The notes under the pieces: generated by a model
What the model was told of the DNA's origin: nothing
The model's database searches: none
What the model saw: only the letters and a program-made list of their open reading frames with translations
Origin: Cunninghamia lanceolata
Lineage: Eukaryota > Streptophyta > Pinopsida > Cupressales > Cupressaceae
DNA length: 64,000 nucleotides
Direction: 5' to 3'
NCBI GenBank assembly: GCA_027924645.1
Contig: BSBN01001225.1
Span: forward strand, 15,890,001-15,954,000
Shown: piece by piece, positions 1 to 11,699 of the stretch
Numbering within the stretch: the stretch's first letter is position 1
How the letters are laid out: the number at the start of each line of letters is the position of its first letter
Position numbers and translations under genes: made by a program

Positions 1-510
1 ATCCTGAAAGTCCACGCAGAGCCTTATCTCACCTTTTTTATTCCTCGCAAGTACTAGATTAGCTACCCAAGTGGAGTACTTAATGGGAAAAATAATTCTT
101 TTCTTAATGAGCTTAGCAAGCTCTTTCCTCATCAAAGGCTCAATCTTAGGGTTTATGGGCTATTGCTTTTAGCAGACAGGCTTGGCATTTGGATCCAGAT
201 TGATGGAATGTTTGGCAACATCTGGATTAAAACCCTTTAGGTCTTCATAACTCCACCCCAAAACATCACTATACTTCTGAGAAAGGCATATAAAATCTAG
301 TTGTTCAACATCGCCACATACCTTTCCCAGCATTAACTCTTTATCTTGGGTGACAATAACCTTTTGGTAGTCTTTCTTTTTGAATGTCATGTTCTTTCTC
401 TTGCCCTTGAACTCATCATCAAGACTGAAAATGCCCTCAAGAGTGACTAAACCCTTGGGCAACTTGTTGGTTTTCAATTGAATGATTTGATCACCATATC
501 CTTCTTGCAT
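1..510 (-). pseudogene. Reverse transcriptase N-terminal part with upstream linker
   Basis: The minus-strand frame reads a charged linker and then, at about 150-1, a typical Ty3 RT entry: an I-EPLM-KEL block, a YSTWVAN-V segment and an IRLCVDF motif just before the window edge. These match the first conserved RT blocks of Ty3/gypsy pol. The catalytic YxDD box would lie outside the window. Two stops fall between the linker and the RT blocks (about 165-175). The frame is the same as that of the protease-RNase H ORF upstream, with stops and no frameshift between them, so this was one polyprotein. Confidence 0.75.
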
Positions 511-678
511 CCTGGACTATGCCATGGATGAGAACTCAGCTTCATTTTGGATGAAGCTTGCAATATGCTCATTGCTATCAAAAATTTGCCATTGTATATC
601 ATTGTCAGGAACAGAGGGTCTGACTACTGTCTTAACATGCTGATTAGGACCCTAAAAGAAATCTATAGGTTGAGAGAA

Positions 679-1734
679 CTAAGTACCAACTGTTGCCAAT
701 TGGTCTGCCTCAACATTCAATTTCCTCAGGATTACCTGTAGGTTTAGAGCATCAAAACTCTCAAACATGCCCCAAACTCTGTGTCTGTAATCTCTAAGAA
801 GTTGATTTTTAGTTGCACATTTTTCTCTGACTTGGTTGACAACCAACTCAATGTCTCCAATTATCTCTAAATGCTTGATGTTCTTCTTCTCAGCAAGTGG
901 CAAACCATGAACCAATGCCTCATACTCTGCTACATTGTTTGTGCAAGAAAAATGTAGTCTGTGAGCAAAATGCAGTTTCTTACTAGTCGGAGAGACTAGT
1001 AAAACCCCTGCACCAGCTCCATTTCTGCTCTGTGCACCATCAAAGAATATTTTCCATGGGCCATTAGAGTCATCATCCAGTTTAAGTACAAAAGGGACTG
1101 AAGAATTCCCTTCATGGATCATATAGGTTCCCAAGTCAGTTGCCTCAGTGGTGTCATAAGGATCAAAATCATAGTGATCCCTTGCCCACTCATCAAGAAA
1201 AAGATCAGGGGTTGGAAGAGGTGAAGATGCTACCTCAAGAGACTCTAAATCATGCACTTCCTTGCCCTGAATCATAATGTGAGGGTTCACCAGGCTGGGG
1301 TCATAGTTTTCCACATGATAGTTTGAAATTGGTTCAGCCTTGATGGTGAACCTTGTGCCATATCCGGTTCTCAACATCATATGAGACCAGTTAGAAGAAA
1401 GGTAGCCACCTACCTTGGCTATGAAGTCTCTTGTCAAGCAAATAACAAACAAAGGAGGAAGATCAATGACTAAAATGTCTTGACTAAAAGTTAAGTCTGG
1501 ACAAGCATGTAGAGTCAAGTCCAGTCCTTTGACCACTCGCACAGTGTTTACAGAAGTGCCATCCAACTGTAATACTCTTGATGAAACATGGGTATACTTG
1601 ATGCCTAATGCATCTGCTATCTTCTTGGGCATGACTGAAACACTAGCCCCTGAGTCAATCATACAATTGTGCACTAGAAACTTGCCAATGATTAGAGACA
1701 AGTAGAAAGAGGATGCTTTCTTTGTTAAACTCAC
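679..1734 (-). pseudogene. Protease plus RNase H segment of Ty3/gypsy pol (351 codons)
   Basis: This is the longest open stretch of the element. Residues 20-130 form a retropepsin: the active-site motif MIDSGASVSVMP lies near residue 25. Residues about 225-351 form an RNase H domain. The expected acidic residues are visible in order: D in FFDGA, E in AEYEAL, D in IIGDIEL and D in VEADQLA. The wording of these motifs is that of the additional archaeal-like RNase H of plant Tat elements, not the usual Ty3 RNase H that follows RT. Between the two domains lies an acidic linker. The ORF ends at a TAG, after which the same frame continues toward RT. Start codon choice is arbitrary, since the domain is part of a polyprotein. 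Confidence 0.85.
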
Positions 1735-1739
1735 TTTCT

Positions 1740-2905
1740 CTTCCCTTGGTTGTACAAGACTGACTGGGCTCTTTTCTTTCTGCTTTAATGATGAGTCTGT
1801 TGTTGTTGATTTGGTTGATGGGAATTACCTTAAGGCTTCTCATAACAGATCCCTTTGAGAGGGGATTGACATTACTTCCCACATTGAGACGTTTATATTT
1901 GTTTTCTTCATCCATTCCAAAATATTTAGGGGAATAGTTGTTGCTTTGTGCATTGAGGGAATCCACGTTCCCTTCTTTGATTGTTCTACATCTTGTTCAA
2001 GCGCTTTTGGGCCTGATGGAATTTCTTTTGCAGTAGCAGATCTGCTGTTCTGAATTAGATTTGTAGCACTGGCCACTTTGGCCTTTGAAATAGACTCCTT
2101 TTGTAACACAGTAGGCATGAGGCTATCCTCTAGTTGCCTCTTTTTTGACCTTATGTTGTCTGCAATAGGCATAACAACACTGTCCATAGGCTGATTGGCA
2201 ACACAAAAATCCTCAAGAGTCCATAGCATCATATTGGCATCATAAGTAGCCTCATTTGATACCTCTGAGTTGCTATTTTGTTGCTTCTACCAATGATGCC
2301 TACTGGGTATGAAAGTTTTGCACCATTAAAGCTCTTTCTTGTGCTCTAAAAGCACAAGTGGATTGATTGTGAGGTTGGTTGCAACGGTAGCACTAATCTA
2401 CCTCTTAGGCCAAATTGTTGAGTAGGGACTAAAGCCCTAACTAGATTTACAGTCAGAATCTGTTGGATAGGTCTAACTATTTGCAAAGGCTGAGTAGGGT
2501 TAGGGTTTTGATACCTATTAGGCTAGTAACCCTAATTCCAGTTTTGATTTCTGTTGGAATTATACCCATGCTTCCAATTTTGATTAGAAGACTTCCCTTG
2601 GTTATAATTTTGATGAGGTTTGGGGGTAGTTTGAATAGATATACTATTCACTTTGTTGGTCAAATTAGCCATTAGGGTTTTGAGATCATAATCTTCTTGG
2701 GAAAGAGAAGAAGTGGAAGCTTTAGGCTCTAGAATGGGAGCAATAATGGCCTACTGGAATGGTGAAGGTAGCTCTAGGAAAATGGGTACAGGTCTGGGAT
2801 CAATTTTCCCAGCCTGTATTAAACAATTTTTAGCTCTCAAAGCTATCTCATAGGCATTATGTAGGGTTTGAGCACCCATTGGCATGATAAACCCTACCTC
2901 TAATG
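1740..2905 (-). pseudogene. Gag C-terminal region of the same Tat-like element
   Basis: Broken minus-strand frames contain a stretch with alternating N, Q, Y and P (about 2700-2460; repeated NQNW and NRYQNPNP type words). Before it is a helical block reading AYEIALRAKNCLIQAGKIDPRP (about 2865-2800, shown in part), as in the C-terminal part of plant Ty3 gag. Downstream, 2232-1840 is K-, S- and T-rich and has no clear domain. There is no zinc knuckle. Several stops and at least one frameshift are present. The N-terminal half of gag is missing: the sequence switches to plus-strand integrase at about 2905. Confidence 0.6.
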
Positions 2906-3712
2906 CTAGTCACAAGTGGGTTTTGACTGTAACAGACTACTTCACCAGATGGGTTGAAATAGTCCCACTTAAAGAGGCCATGGAATCAACAATCATAGAT
3001 TTCTTGGAAGAAATCATGACAAGGTTTGGAGCTCCTCACACCGTTATTTTCTGATAATGGAAAAGCTTTCACTAGTTTTACAATCATTGATTGGGCTCTA
3101 AGGTATAATGTGTTCTTAAAGACTTCATCCAACTATTAGCCCCAAGGTAATGGGCTGGCTGAATCCACTAACAAGAACCTGATCAGAATTCTAAAGAGGA
3201 CCATGGAGACAAACCATAGGCAATGACACAATAAGATCAAATTAGCGCTTTGGGCTGATAGGATCACCTACAAGAGAGCCATTGGTAACTCCCCTTTTAT
3301 TCTTGTGTATGGAAAAGAGGCTAGATAGCCTATATCTTTGGAGCTTCCTACATTGGAATTGGCTCAACAATTAGAACTTGAAGGAGAAAATAGGTCTATA
3401 AGAATGGCTGAATTGACTGAACTAGAAGAATATGGACAGTCAACCATGGCTACCTTGGAATAACATCAAAGGCATACCAAGAGGTATTTTGATAAGAAGG
3501 CTAAGGTTCAGACTTTCAAGGATGATGATCTTGTTCTTAAATGGGATGCTGACCGAGCCAAACTTGGAGGCCACACTAAGTTTGATGCACTTTGTAGTGG
3601 GCCATATACCATCATCAGTTGTAAGAAAGCCAATGCTTTCATTCTTTCAAAGCTAGATGGTGAAGTTCTACCAAGCTTAGTCAATGGGATCCATCTCAAA
3701 CCTTACCTCTAA
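2906..3712 (+). pseudogene. Ty3/gypsy integrase core and C-terminal fragment
   Basis: Plus-strand frames read an rve integrase core. The three catalytic residues are visible: D in VTDYFTRW (about 2930), D in SDNGKAF (about 3052) and E in NGLAEST (about 3155). A frameshift lies just before the second D (about 3047). The C-terminal part carries YFDKKAKVQTF-DDDLVL and a SGPYTI block (about 3480-3620), typical of the Ty3 integrase tail. Several in-frame stops are present. The N-terminal zinc-binding HHCC region is absent, cut off at the junction with the minus-strand gag piece. The coding frame ends at about 3712 and leads into an LTR-like region. Confidence 0.8.
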
Positions 3713-6400
3713 GGTTGGTTTGAGATTCTGTACATATTGTTTTAGTTTTGTTTCTGCTTTAGTTTTCCCTTTTCCTAAGTGTTGTTGCACAGGCTGCATT
3801 CTCGTTAAGAGAATGTAGACCTCATTTTGAAAGGCAGGGTTTCAGTTGTTTTGGCCTACTGCAGTCCCCTTTTTGACTCCATGTCCAATGGATGCTTAAG
3901 GCCATTGGTCCATTTGTTTAGCAGGCAAACATCCTTGAGAGGTCACCAAAATGTTGACCTATTTTCCTCTTTCCAGAGTCAAATAGATGAGATTGAAGAT
4001 ATTGATGAAATCCATTAAAAGCCTGATATCCTTTAGTTTTTAGCATAAATCTAAAAATTCCTAGGGAGAATCCTTGCAAAAAACCCAAAAAAACCTAGAA
4101 ATTTCTAAAAACTTCAGGTTCAGGAACCTACCAATTCGACAACTAGCCGATTCACCAACTAAGGTAGGAAAGCTCAAAAAATGACTAAGTAAAGGAAAAC
4201 ATGTTTCCCTTTGTTGGCAATTTTCATGTTTCATGAACTTGTCCAAAATTTCAAAATTTCACAAGTTCGCTAATTCAATGATTTGCCGACAAATGGCCAA
4301 GAGAGCGAGTTTCTTCAAATTTTGTCTAAGGCATAAGGAGCCAAAGAATGCCTTTATCGACAATTTTCTAAAGTTACAAACTATTCAAAAGTTCAAAAAT
4401 TCTTAAGTTTGCCAGTTTGACGATTCCCCAATAAAGGAGAGCATAAGAAGACAAAGCTTGGGGAAAGTGAACTTTCCTAACAAAGGAAGGATTTGCAAGA
4501 AATCTGCTAAGGAGAGAAAAGAAGACAAAGGCTTTGTTGGCGATTTTCACAAAGTGCGAACTCTTCAAAAGTTTAGAATCTCCACAGTTCGCACAGGGCA
4601 AATCATCGACAAAGGGTGAAAAGAGCAAGGGAGAAAGGTTCGCAAAAAGGTAAATGGGTCAATAAAAGGAAAATTTAGCTAAGGCACTTTGAGTTCGAAG
4701 TTTCAAGGTTTCACCGATAGAGTTTTTGCCGATAAGGCAAAATAGGAAACAAAAATTGACTAAGTAAAGTTAGGAAAAAGACCCCTCTATCGGTGAATCG
4801 GAGAAAGTTCAAACTCCTCAAATAGTTTGAAATTTCTTTAGTTTGTCGATAGGGTGATTTGCTGATAAAGAGGCGAAAGTTAGCCAAAGGCAGAGTTTGA
4901 GAAATGATGATTTTACTGATAAAGCAAAAAGAAAGCTTGGTTCATGAAAGTGATTTTTGCCAATAAGGCATAAAAGATGAAGAAAGGTCGAGGTTCAAAA
5001 AAGTGTAAAATCACCGACAAAGAGAGTAACCAAAGAATAGTTTTCTGAAAAAGACAAGGCCAAAGGTTCAGAAAAGTGGGACTTTTCTGATTAAAGGAAG
5101 CAAAGGCAAAGTTTGACAAAATAGGATTTTGCCGACAAAGAAGAAAATGTGGAGCCAAGCCAAAGTTAGAAAAAGTGGGACTTTTCCTATAAAGCAAGAC
5201 CAAAAGTAAAGTTAGAAAAATGGCATTTTGCCAATAAGGCAAAAGATGATCATGAAAAGAGTTCAAAAAGTGATGGTTTTGCCAATAAGGAAAAGGAAAC
5301 ATGGAAAACTTCAAGAAAAGATAGTTTTGCTGATAAGGCAAAAGGAAGATGAAAAAGACAAAACAAGCCATAGTTCAGAAAATTAAAAAGTTGCCAACTG
5401 AAGATGAAAATATGCAGAAGGCAAAGACAGAATGGTTTGTAAAAGGTAGATTTTGTCGATAAGGCAAAATTTAGGCCAGAGTTCCAAGTAAAGTGAGAAA
5501 TTAGTAAAAACAGAGTTGTAAGGCATTGTAGGCTTTAAATATTTGAATTTTAGTATTTAAAGTGTTGTAAAAGCTCTTTATAGGGAGATTTTGGTGGGAA
5601 AATACATTTTAATATTAGCTTTAGCCATTAATACAGAATCAAATATTCTAGCTACTTCATCTACATATATTTTGCATTTATTGTTGCAGGTGATGAATCA
5701 GCTACCTACATTTAAGGCAACAAATATCTCACAGCTACTTCAAGATCCAAGAGATTTTCTGCATTTAATTTTGCAAACAGACATTCCTTTTGACAACAAT
5801 TTTTTCTAACAAGCCCATGGGGCAAATTTATTGAGGCAAATGACTTAGGTCAATGTAATAAAATGCTATATATACATGCAAAAAAGATGTAATGAGGGTT
5901 GGATACATAGACATTTTTGTACTCCAAATAGAAGCCTCCTCTACTATAACCATGCCTTTCTAATTAATATATGTTGGTTGTTTTTACCTCTTCATGTTGT
6001 TTTAGCTATGTGTAATTTAGAACTGGTTTTCCTGTGAATGTTTATTTCCTCTCAACCCTATTCTTCTCTTTACCTCTATTAGAATCTGCTACATCTGTGT
6101 AAATTTATCAGTTGTATCTAGTTATTTTATGCATTTTAGTTATGTGAGTATTCTATATTCAAACCTGGTGTATCACCTCTTTTAAGTTCTAGTTTCATCC
6201 TTCTTCCCGTTTTTTCCAATGGTGGATAGATTAGGTTTAGTCTTAGCAATAGTTGAATCTCCCATTCAGTGAAGGAACGAGCCTCTCTTTAGAGATTTGA
6301 TTTCCTTGTAGGGTCCCACACCTAGAAATCATCTCAATGTTTCACTAGATTGTTGAAGCCCTAAAACGCTCCAACACAGGGTGCAAATCCTAGTGACAAC
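3713..6400 (+). mobile_element. Probable 3' UTR and LTR of the integrase-bearing element
   Basis: No coding sequence is seen. The stretch directly follows the integrase C-terminus and holds an array of palindromic motifs (4700-5475), then an AT-rich zone with a TATA-like ctatatatac at about 5869. It is followed by a transcript-like block (about 5890-5960) of the kind seen in plant LTR R regions. Exact LTR ends could not be fixed: no matching second copy lies in the window and no convincing PBS was found near 6380-6410. Several long ORFs here on either strand (for example 4913-5371 minus) are F-, L- and S-rich readings of the repeats and not genes. Confidence 0.45.
4700..5475. repeat. Degenerate array of about ten palindromic motifs
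   Basis: A motif close to TTTTGCCGATAAGGCAAAA recurs at about 4722, 4908, 4960, 5088, 5130, 5184, 5223, 5275, 5324 and 5448, often 50-60 bp apart, with variants such as gccaataaggc and gctgataaggc. The motif is itself an imperfect inverted repeat (TTTTGCC / GGCAAAA). Spacer DNA is purine-rich (aaagaagg, ttcaaaaag). The array lies inside the LTR-like region that follows the integrase fragment. Its function is not known. Confidence 0.6.
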
Positions 6401-8790
6401 ACTATCTAATGAGCAAATTTCTAGTTTTCATACTAAACAATAATTCAATAAGATAGGTCTTCTAGGTTTATAAGATTAAATCTAGACAAGGTATAGATAC
6501 TAAACTTTTGAAAGCTTTCTAAAACATAATCAAATAACTTAGACATTTTGATCCTAATCAAAATGTATCATAAGTAATTAAACAAGCATTAAAAACATTG
6601 AATCGACTTCTAAAACAAGAGGAATTAATCATATCAAAAGCAATAGTATCCCATATAAAGTACTTAAGAAACAATCATCTAGGTAAATTAGTTTCACAAA
6701 TTCCATACATGGATTTCTATATAAAAATCAGGGAAGAGTCAAGCCTCACTTGCCATTCTAGAGGTATACAAATCTATCCTTAGCTAAAATATATATACTA
6801 TACTTTAGGTATCCTAAATACTTACCCATATATCTGGATCAAAAGTCATTGTATTTTTTAAGCAAAATAGTCTAAAGAACGTTATGATAACATCAAAGAG
6901 TATGTGACAACATTAATAGGTCTACTTGCAGAAGAATCCCCTAGGAGGTACTACCTATGACTATCCACTTATCCAAACAACTAACCTTGTAGTTATAGCT
7001 AGGGTCATCATCAATCCAATGTCATAAATCAACCCTCTATGATATATCTCTACTAAATAATAAACATTAAGAGACTCTTCATACCATTGACCCTTTTTTG
7101 GACTATAACTTAATCATTGAAACAATTGCACCTTTTGGTTCGAAGAGTGCAGTCAAGGGGAGATAAGACTAGGAATGTGCTACTATGTCTAAGTAGATGG
7201 TCTCAAATTCTTACATCAGATGCCTACATGGATATACTAAATGAACAAGAGAGAGAAATTATGGATAAGAGAGTTGCAAGTGAGGAAAAGGGAGCAGATG
7301 AGAGAGAAAAGTAGAATGAGAAGCCAACCAGCAAGAGAAGGAGAGAATCGGGATTGAGAAGTAGTTAAAAAGTAGTAAATGGCGGAGGAAAAGTCTAGGC
7401 TACAATGAGAGAAGGAAGTTCAACGTGAGTAGATGAGGATTGCCTGATAGTTGAAGACAATGCAAAGGCATGTGGGCCAATCAACAAATGACAAACATTT
7501 GAGTTCCCCACAATATCCTCTACCGCTGCAACATCTCATTTTAATGGAGATGTTCAACATATTGAGCCTAGCCTTTGCAGCTCTAAGCAATCTGTAGGCA
7601 GGGTCTATCCCTGAATGCTCTAATGAGTTAGCTTTAAATGCAGAATTAAATCAAGCTTTGGTTGCCCAAATAGCTACATCACTATAGAATATAAGTGAAC
7701 CAATCAATTTAACTCAGAATGGAAATGAATGTGCTACTGCAGAAGAGGAACAACATATTCGTTTTCTTGGTTTTATGGAGAATTGAAGAATATATGCGAC
7801 AATATGGTTTTATTTTGGATGGAGATAGCTGATATTTGTGAAATAATTTTGCGTAGATATCATTTTTCTAAACTCTTTTGTAATAATTTTTTTGAAGTGC
7901 AACAAATTGTTGAAACATAAATTTATATATAAGATATTTTTATGTCATAATGCTTCCTTATTTATATGTATATAGGTTTGTTTCTTTTAATGCATATGTG
8001 GGTATACACTAATATGTTTTTATCTAGGTTTTGATTGTCAAAATTGTGTGTGTATGTGTGTAAACTAATATACTAATATTAGTAGAAACTTGTATTTACA
8101 AAATTCAAACCCTCAGTATATAATGGAACATCTTAAATAATCAAATTATTTAGTTTCAAAAAGATAGTTAATGTAAAGCTTAAGGCAACATGTTACTAGA
8201 AGTTCTTTACATAAAATCAATAGCAACAAGGAAAGAAAACATTAAGTTGTCTACAATAATCAACATTAAGAATGAAAAGAACCTAAACAACAAGGAAAAA
8301 AAACTAAAGCTTAGTGGATCATTGACAACGTAAAGTCTTATAAGACTTTACCTGAATTGAGTGCTCACAATGCAAGGTGCTCTAGAAACCACCCACCATG
8401 CTCATATGCCTACAAACATACAAATCATAACCGGGGTAGTAATCCAGGTAGTAATGAACATATATCAATTTATCCCAATAAATTTAAGCACTACATGTAC
8501 ATCTATCTAAAGATATTTACATATCCAAAGAAATTATATAGAATTGCATAGTAACAATGTAAATAACTCAATTAGTGGCTATCAAAGCAAAATATCCCAA
8601 TAGTGGTAGTGTGTTAACAAACACAATTTCATATTACAATTCCACAATCAGTGGTGTAAGTATTATGCACTTGTGTTAAGAAACACAACAAATGAGACAA
8701 ATTTCAAACCAAACATATAACAATATGTTAAAATATGTAAATTTCCATCTTTATTGTAAACATAAGCAAGTGAGATTTGCAACAAAGTTA
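6400..8790. other. AT-rich stretch, nothing firmly recognised
   Basis: The sequence is AT-rich with short frames only. A purine-rich zone at 7117-7450 reads as K-, E- and R-rich in several frames (65 codons open at 7117-7314, with words like EQEREIMDKR), and 7520-7700 has a mildly coding-like look. This could be a remnant of a gag-like protein, but no domain can be named. The rest is low complexity. No RNA gene or element end was found. Confidence 0.4.
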
Positions 8791-8800
8791 TATTTTATCA

Positions 8801-8985
8801 GATCGAGGCATTTATGTTTTATATTCACACCAAAAGGTAAATGTGTTGTTCTATTTATATTATATATTCACATAAATATACATATACATATAGACATACA
8901 TATACATATATTATATATACATATATCATATGTACATGTATATATTATATACATATATATGTATATAGATATACACATACATTGC
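8801..8985 (+). repeat. Dispersed repeat copy A with AT microsatellite tail
   Basis: The block beginning gatcgaggcatttatg and containing cacaccaaaaggtaaatg is shared with copies at 9724-9950 and 14004-14150. It continues into a run of ATATAC / ATGTACAT words (8870-8985). The three copies differ by scattered substitutions. This copy lies immediately before the coding-like segment at 8990. Confidence 0.75.
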
Positions 8986-8989
8986 TCTC

Positions 8990-9620
8990 ATGAATGGCAG
9001 TATGCGTATGAAATTATGGCTTCCCACTTTGGAGTGAAGTGTAGGAGCAACTTGAACAAATCGACTGAGGAGCAAATTTGCTTTTCTCTTTTGCAAGGCA
9101 TCTGACAAAGAGAAGGAGGCGATTAAGAAGGTGGTGGGAGCTAAGTTTTGGGCTAGCAAGCACACCCATGACAACCAAGTGGTGGAACTCTTCTTTCAGA
9201 TGTATGTGCAGGTGGTTGGCACCAGATTGTGGGGTGTTAGAGCTACGGGTAAATTCATCTACCCAAATCTCACAGATTTAATCATTTGGGCTATGGACAG
9301 CGTCGCCACCGAGCTCGAGCAAGGTTTTGCCTTGGGTATCCTCAACCTTAACGAGGAAGGGAAGAAAGTGAAACTCCACAAGGCATGGTCGCTATTCAAG
9401 AAAGGCGTGGAAAAGGACTATAGAATTGAGGAATTCATGGTCTTTCTAGAGGCTAATTCTGGGCTTATTGAGTAGAATGTTGTAGCTAGGCTTGTCGATA
9501 TTGCTGATGGCATTGTATACCTTTACCACTAAATGTAATACCTCAGATAACCTATGTATTTGTTATTATTTTATCAATATAGGGAGCTACCCCCATACTT
9601 GGTAGTACTTACCCCAAAAA
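8990..9620 (+). pseudogene. Unrecognised coding remnant with LINE-like 3' tail
   Basis: Two frames, joined across a frameshift at about 9100, read a coherent protein-like segment. The second part (9131-9475, 114 codons) has a balanced composition with W and C residues and a KLHKAWSLFKKGVEKDYR helix-like stretch. I do not recognise a domain. After the stop come about 120 bp of non-coding DNA with tatcaatatagggagctacc and a run of eight A (about 9604-9611). That arrangement of a short 3' UTR, a gctaccccc word and an A tail resembles the 3' end of a plant non-LTR element or a processed copy. A host gene retrocopy is the main alternative. Confidence 0.4.
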
Positions 9621-9722
9621 AAATAGATACACACACATATATATAGTGTATATATATATATATAGTGTGTGTGTATACACACACACATATATACACATAG
9701 TATTTATACATGTATATATATG
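9612..9722. repeat. Compound TA/CA/GT microsatellite
   Basis: Runs of (TA)n, (CA)n and (GT)n alternate, including a short inverted arrangement gtgtgtgtatacacacac at about 9665-9685. It directly follows the A-run of the preceding remnant and leads into repeat copy B. Confidence 0.85.
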
Positions 9723-9723
9723 T

Positions 9724-9950
9724 TTAATACATTAACACACCTGCCTAAATCATTACCACGCCCACTTAAACTAGATTGAGGCATTTAAATTTTATACTCA
9801 CACCAAAAGGTAAATGCATTGTTCCATTTATATTATATATTTACATACATATACATATATTATTTATACATATATCATATGTACATGTATATATTATATA
9901 CATATATATGTACATATAGATACATACATACATACATATATAATTAACAT
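9724..9950 (+). repeat. Dispersed repeat copy B with AT microsatellite tail
   Basis: It starts with ttaatacattaacacacctgc and includes the cacaccaaaaggtaaatgc core. It is longer on the 5' side than copy A and matches copy C there. The tail repeats the same order of ATATAC and catatgtacatg words seen in copy A. A LINE ORF1 fragment begins just after it. Confidence 0.75.
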
Positions 9951-9964
9951 ATATCAGCTAATTT

Positions 9965-11480
9965 GTGAAGATGAGGGAGCATAGCGAATGTATGTTTTAA
10001 CAACAAATCCAAGTGAAACCACAATGAGGAAGTGCGCAAGAGAAGTGATCACCAAATCTCATTTTTTCTGCAAGGAAGAACGAAGGGAGTGCTCCATCGA
10101 AACCCCTCCTATGCAATGGTATCTCAAAGGAGAGAAAAAAAGAAAGCGAATCCCTTGCAAAGATGTCATTAATTTGCCACTTCATTGGACCGAAGCTTAG
10201 CAGAAGCCAGATCAAGGCATGGGTGGAAGAGATATGGCAAGTTCAATGTATTCTCAAATTCCTTGCCAAAGGCTTTTTTATCGCTGCCATCATAACACTC
10301 GCTGATAGGGATTTTATCCTTAGAGGGAAGAATTGGACAATAAATGATTTGCCTTTGTACATGAGGAAATGGGTGCCAAATTTTGATCTGACAATATGCG
10401 ATCCATATGAGGAACCAAAGTGGATTCGACTATACAATCTTCTGCCAAAATGTTGAACGAAGGATTGTCTGCTTAAAATTGGGCAGTCTCTAGGCATGGT
10501 GTTAGCTATTGACGCAAATCTATTTAACAATGATTTGTTTCTATTCACCAGAATTCAAGTGGCATCCATTTATAAAATCCCAGCTGAAATTATTTTACAC
10601 ACCCAAGAATATCAAAGGGTTCAAAAATTAGAGATCGAAGAAAGGTGCTTCCTCTGCCTAAATTGCCATAGTCATCGGCATTCTCAAGACATATGCCCCA
10701 AGATAAGGGACACAGTTGCAAATCCTGGATGGAATATAGAAGGGATGACCAATCCGCAACATGGTACACCCATGGACATTGAAGCTTGAGGTTCCCAAGG
10801 TCAAGAGGCTCATCTACTTCGGGAAGAAGTAGCAGAAGACGGTACCCATGCCTTGGATCTAGCAAGTGTATCAAACACAGAAGTCCCTTCCCAAACATAG
10901 AATGATATCCTTGATCAGGTCATGTCACTCGCTAACCCCCAGGCCAACATATCCAATCCAAAATCTGACAAGAATCTGGAACGATCAAGGGATAGGGCTT
11001 CAAAGCGATCGACGGAGGGTCTTGGCATGAAAAATCTACTCGTGACTACAGGGAAAATGTCAGAGATAGGTAATCACATAATAAACATGAAATTATTAGA
11101 CTTCCTCAGGGGCACCTCAGGTGGGGTGCCGAAAGCATCATCGACACTAAAGAGTTAAGGGGTTGTTAGCCCCGTCTTTGGCATCTTAGTACGCCAAAGA
11201 TACCAATGGGACTCAACTCCTCTATGTTCCAACTGGACCTGCACCGCGAATTATCCTAAGCAAGAATAGTCACATATGCTGGACTAGTTTGTCCCACAGA
11301 AGATCTATTTTAGAAGAACAAATCGATCCTCTTAGATCTGAAAATAGAGAGTCACATGCATTATTCGGGATCCGCATTTCTTGGAAAATAATCACAACAC
11401 TAACAAGAAGGAACTCCAGGACCGTTAGTTCTTGCAAACAATGTGGCATACATTATGACAGTCGGGCATGCCAAAGATAG
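9965..11480 (+). pseudogene. LINE ORF1 (DUF4283-like with zinc knuckle), decayed
   Basis: Plus-strand frames 9988-10200, 10163-10456 and 10496-10789 give a DUF4283-type N-terminal region: ILRGKNWTINDLPLY, KWVPNFDLT and EPKWIRLYNLLP are visible. A CX2CX4HX4C knuckle follows at about 10660-10700 (C-L-N-C, then H, then C in the order expected). In plant L1-type elements these domains form the RNA-binding ORF1 protein. Frameshifts and stops break it. A low-complexity C-terminal part runs to about 11160, and a further open stretch at 11289-11480 is not assigned. No endonuclease or RT follows, so this copy is truncated at the 3' side. Confidence 0.7.
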
Positions 11481-11699
11481 AGGACAAAAGTAATCTGCCA
11501 ATTTAGATATAAGGAATCAGAGATAAGATTTAGTGTGAGGGTCGAATTGATTGAACTTCATTCCTAGCCAAAATATTGCTAAGGCTTCTCTTGATAACTA
11601 GTCGTCCTAAACTGTAATGTGTTATACCTATTTGTATATTTTTAAAAGATCTTTTTATGTGTTATTTTAATTTATAGAGTGTGTTCTTTCAGACTAGAC

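Larger units (their letters stand above)
1..2905 (-). mobile_element. Ty3/gypsy retrotransposon fragment (Tat-like), gag-PR-RNaseH-RT
   Basis: Read on the minus strand, the segment runs from the C-terminal half of gag (about 2900-1750), through an aspartic protease with DSGA (about 1660), an RNase H domain (about 1060-682), into the first RT block at the left window edge. The protease, RNase H and RT parts share one frame, interrupted by stops. The RNase H looks archaeal/plant-like, as in dual-RNase-H Tat elements, but it sits before the RT, not after it. No LTR is visible on this side and the element leaves the window at base 1. At about 2905 it abuts an integrase fragment in the opposite orientation, so it is either rearranged or joined to another element. 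Confidence 0.85.

Noticed and set aside
4913..5371. 152-codon minus-strand ORF
   Set aside because: F-, L- and S-rich reading of the palindromic motif array; no domain and repeated wording follows the DNA repeat.
8692..9105. 137-codon plus-strand ORF through the AT microsatellite
   Set aside because: The I-, Y- and H-rich centre is a translation of ATATAC repeats; only its last part overlaps real coding-like DNA.
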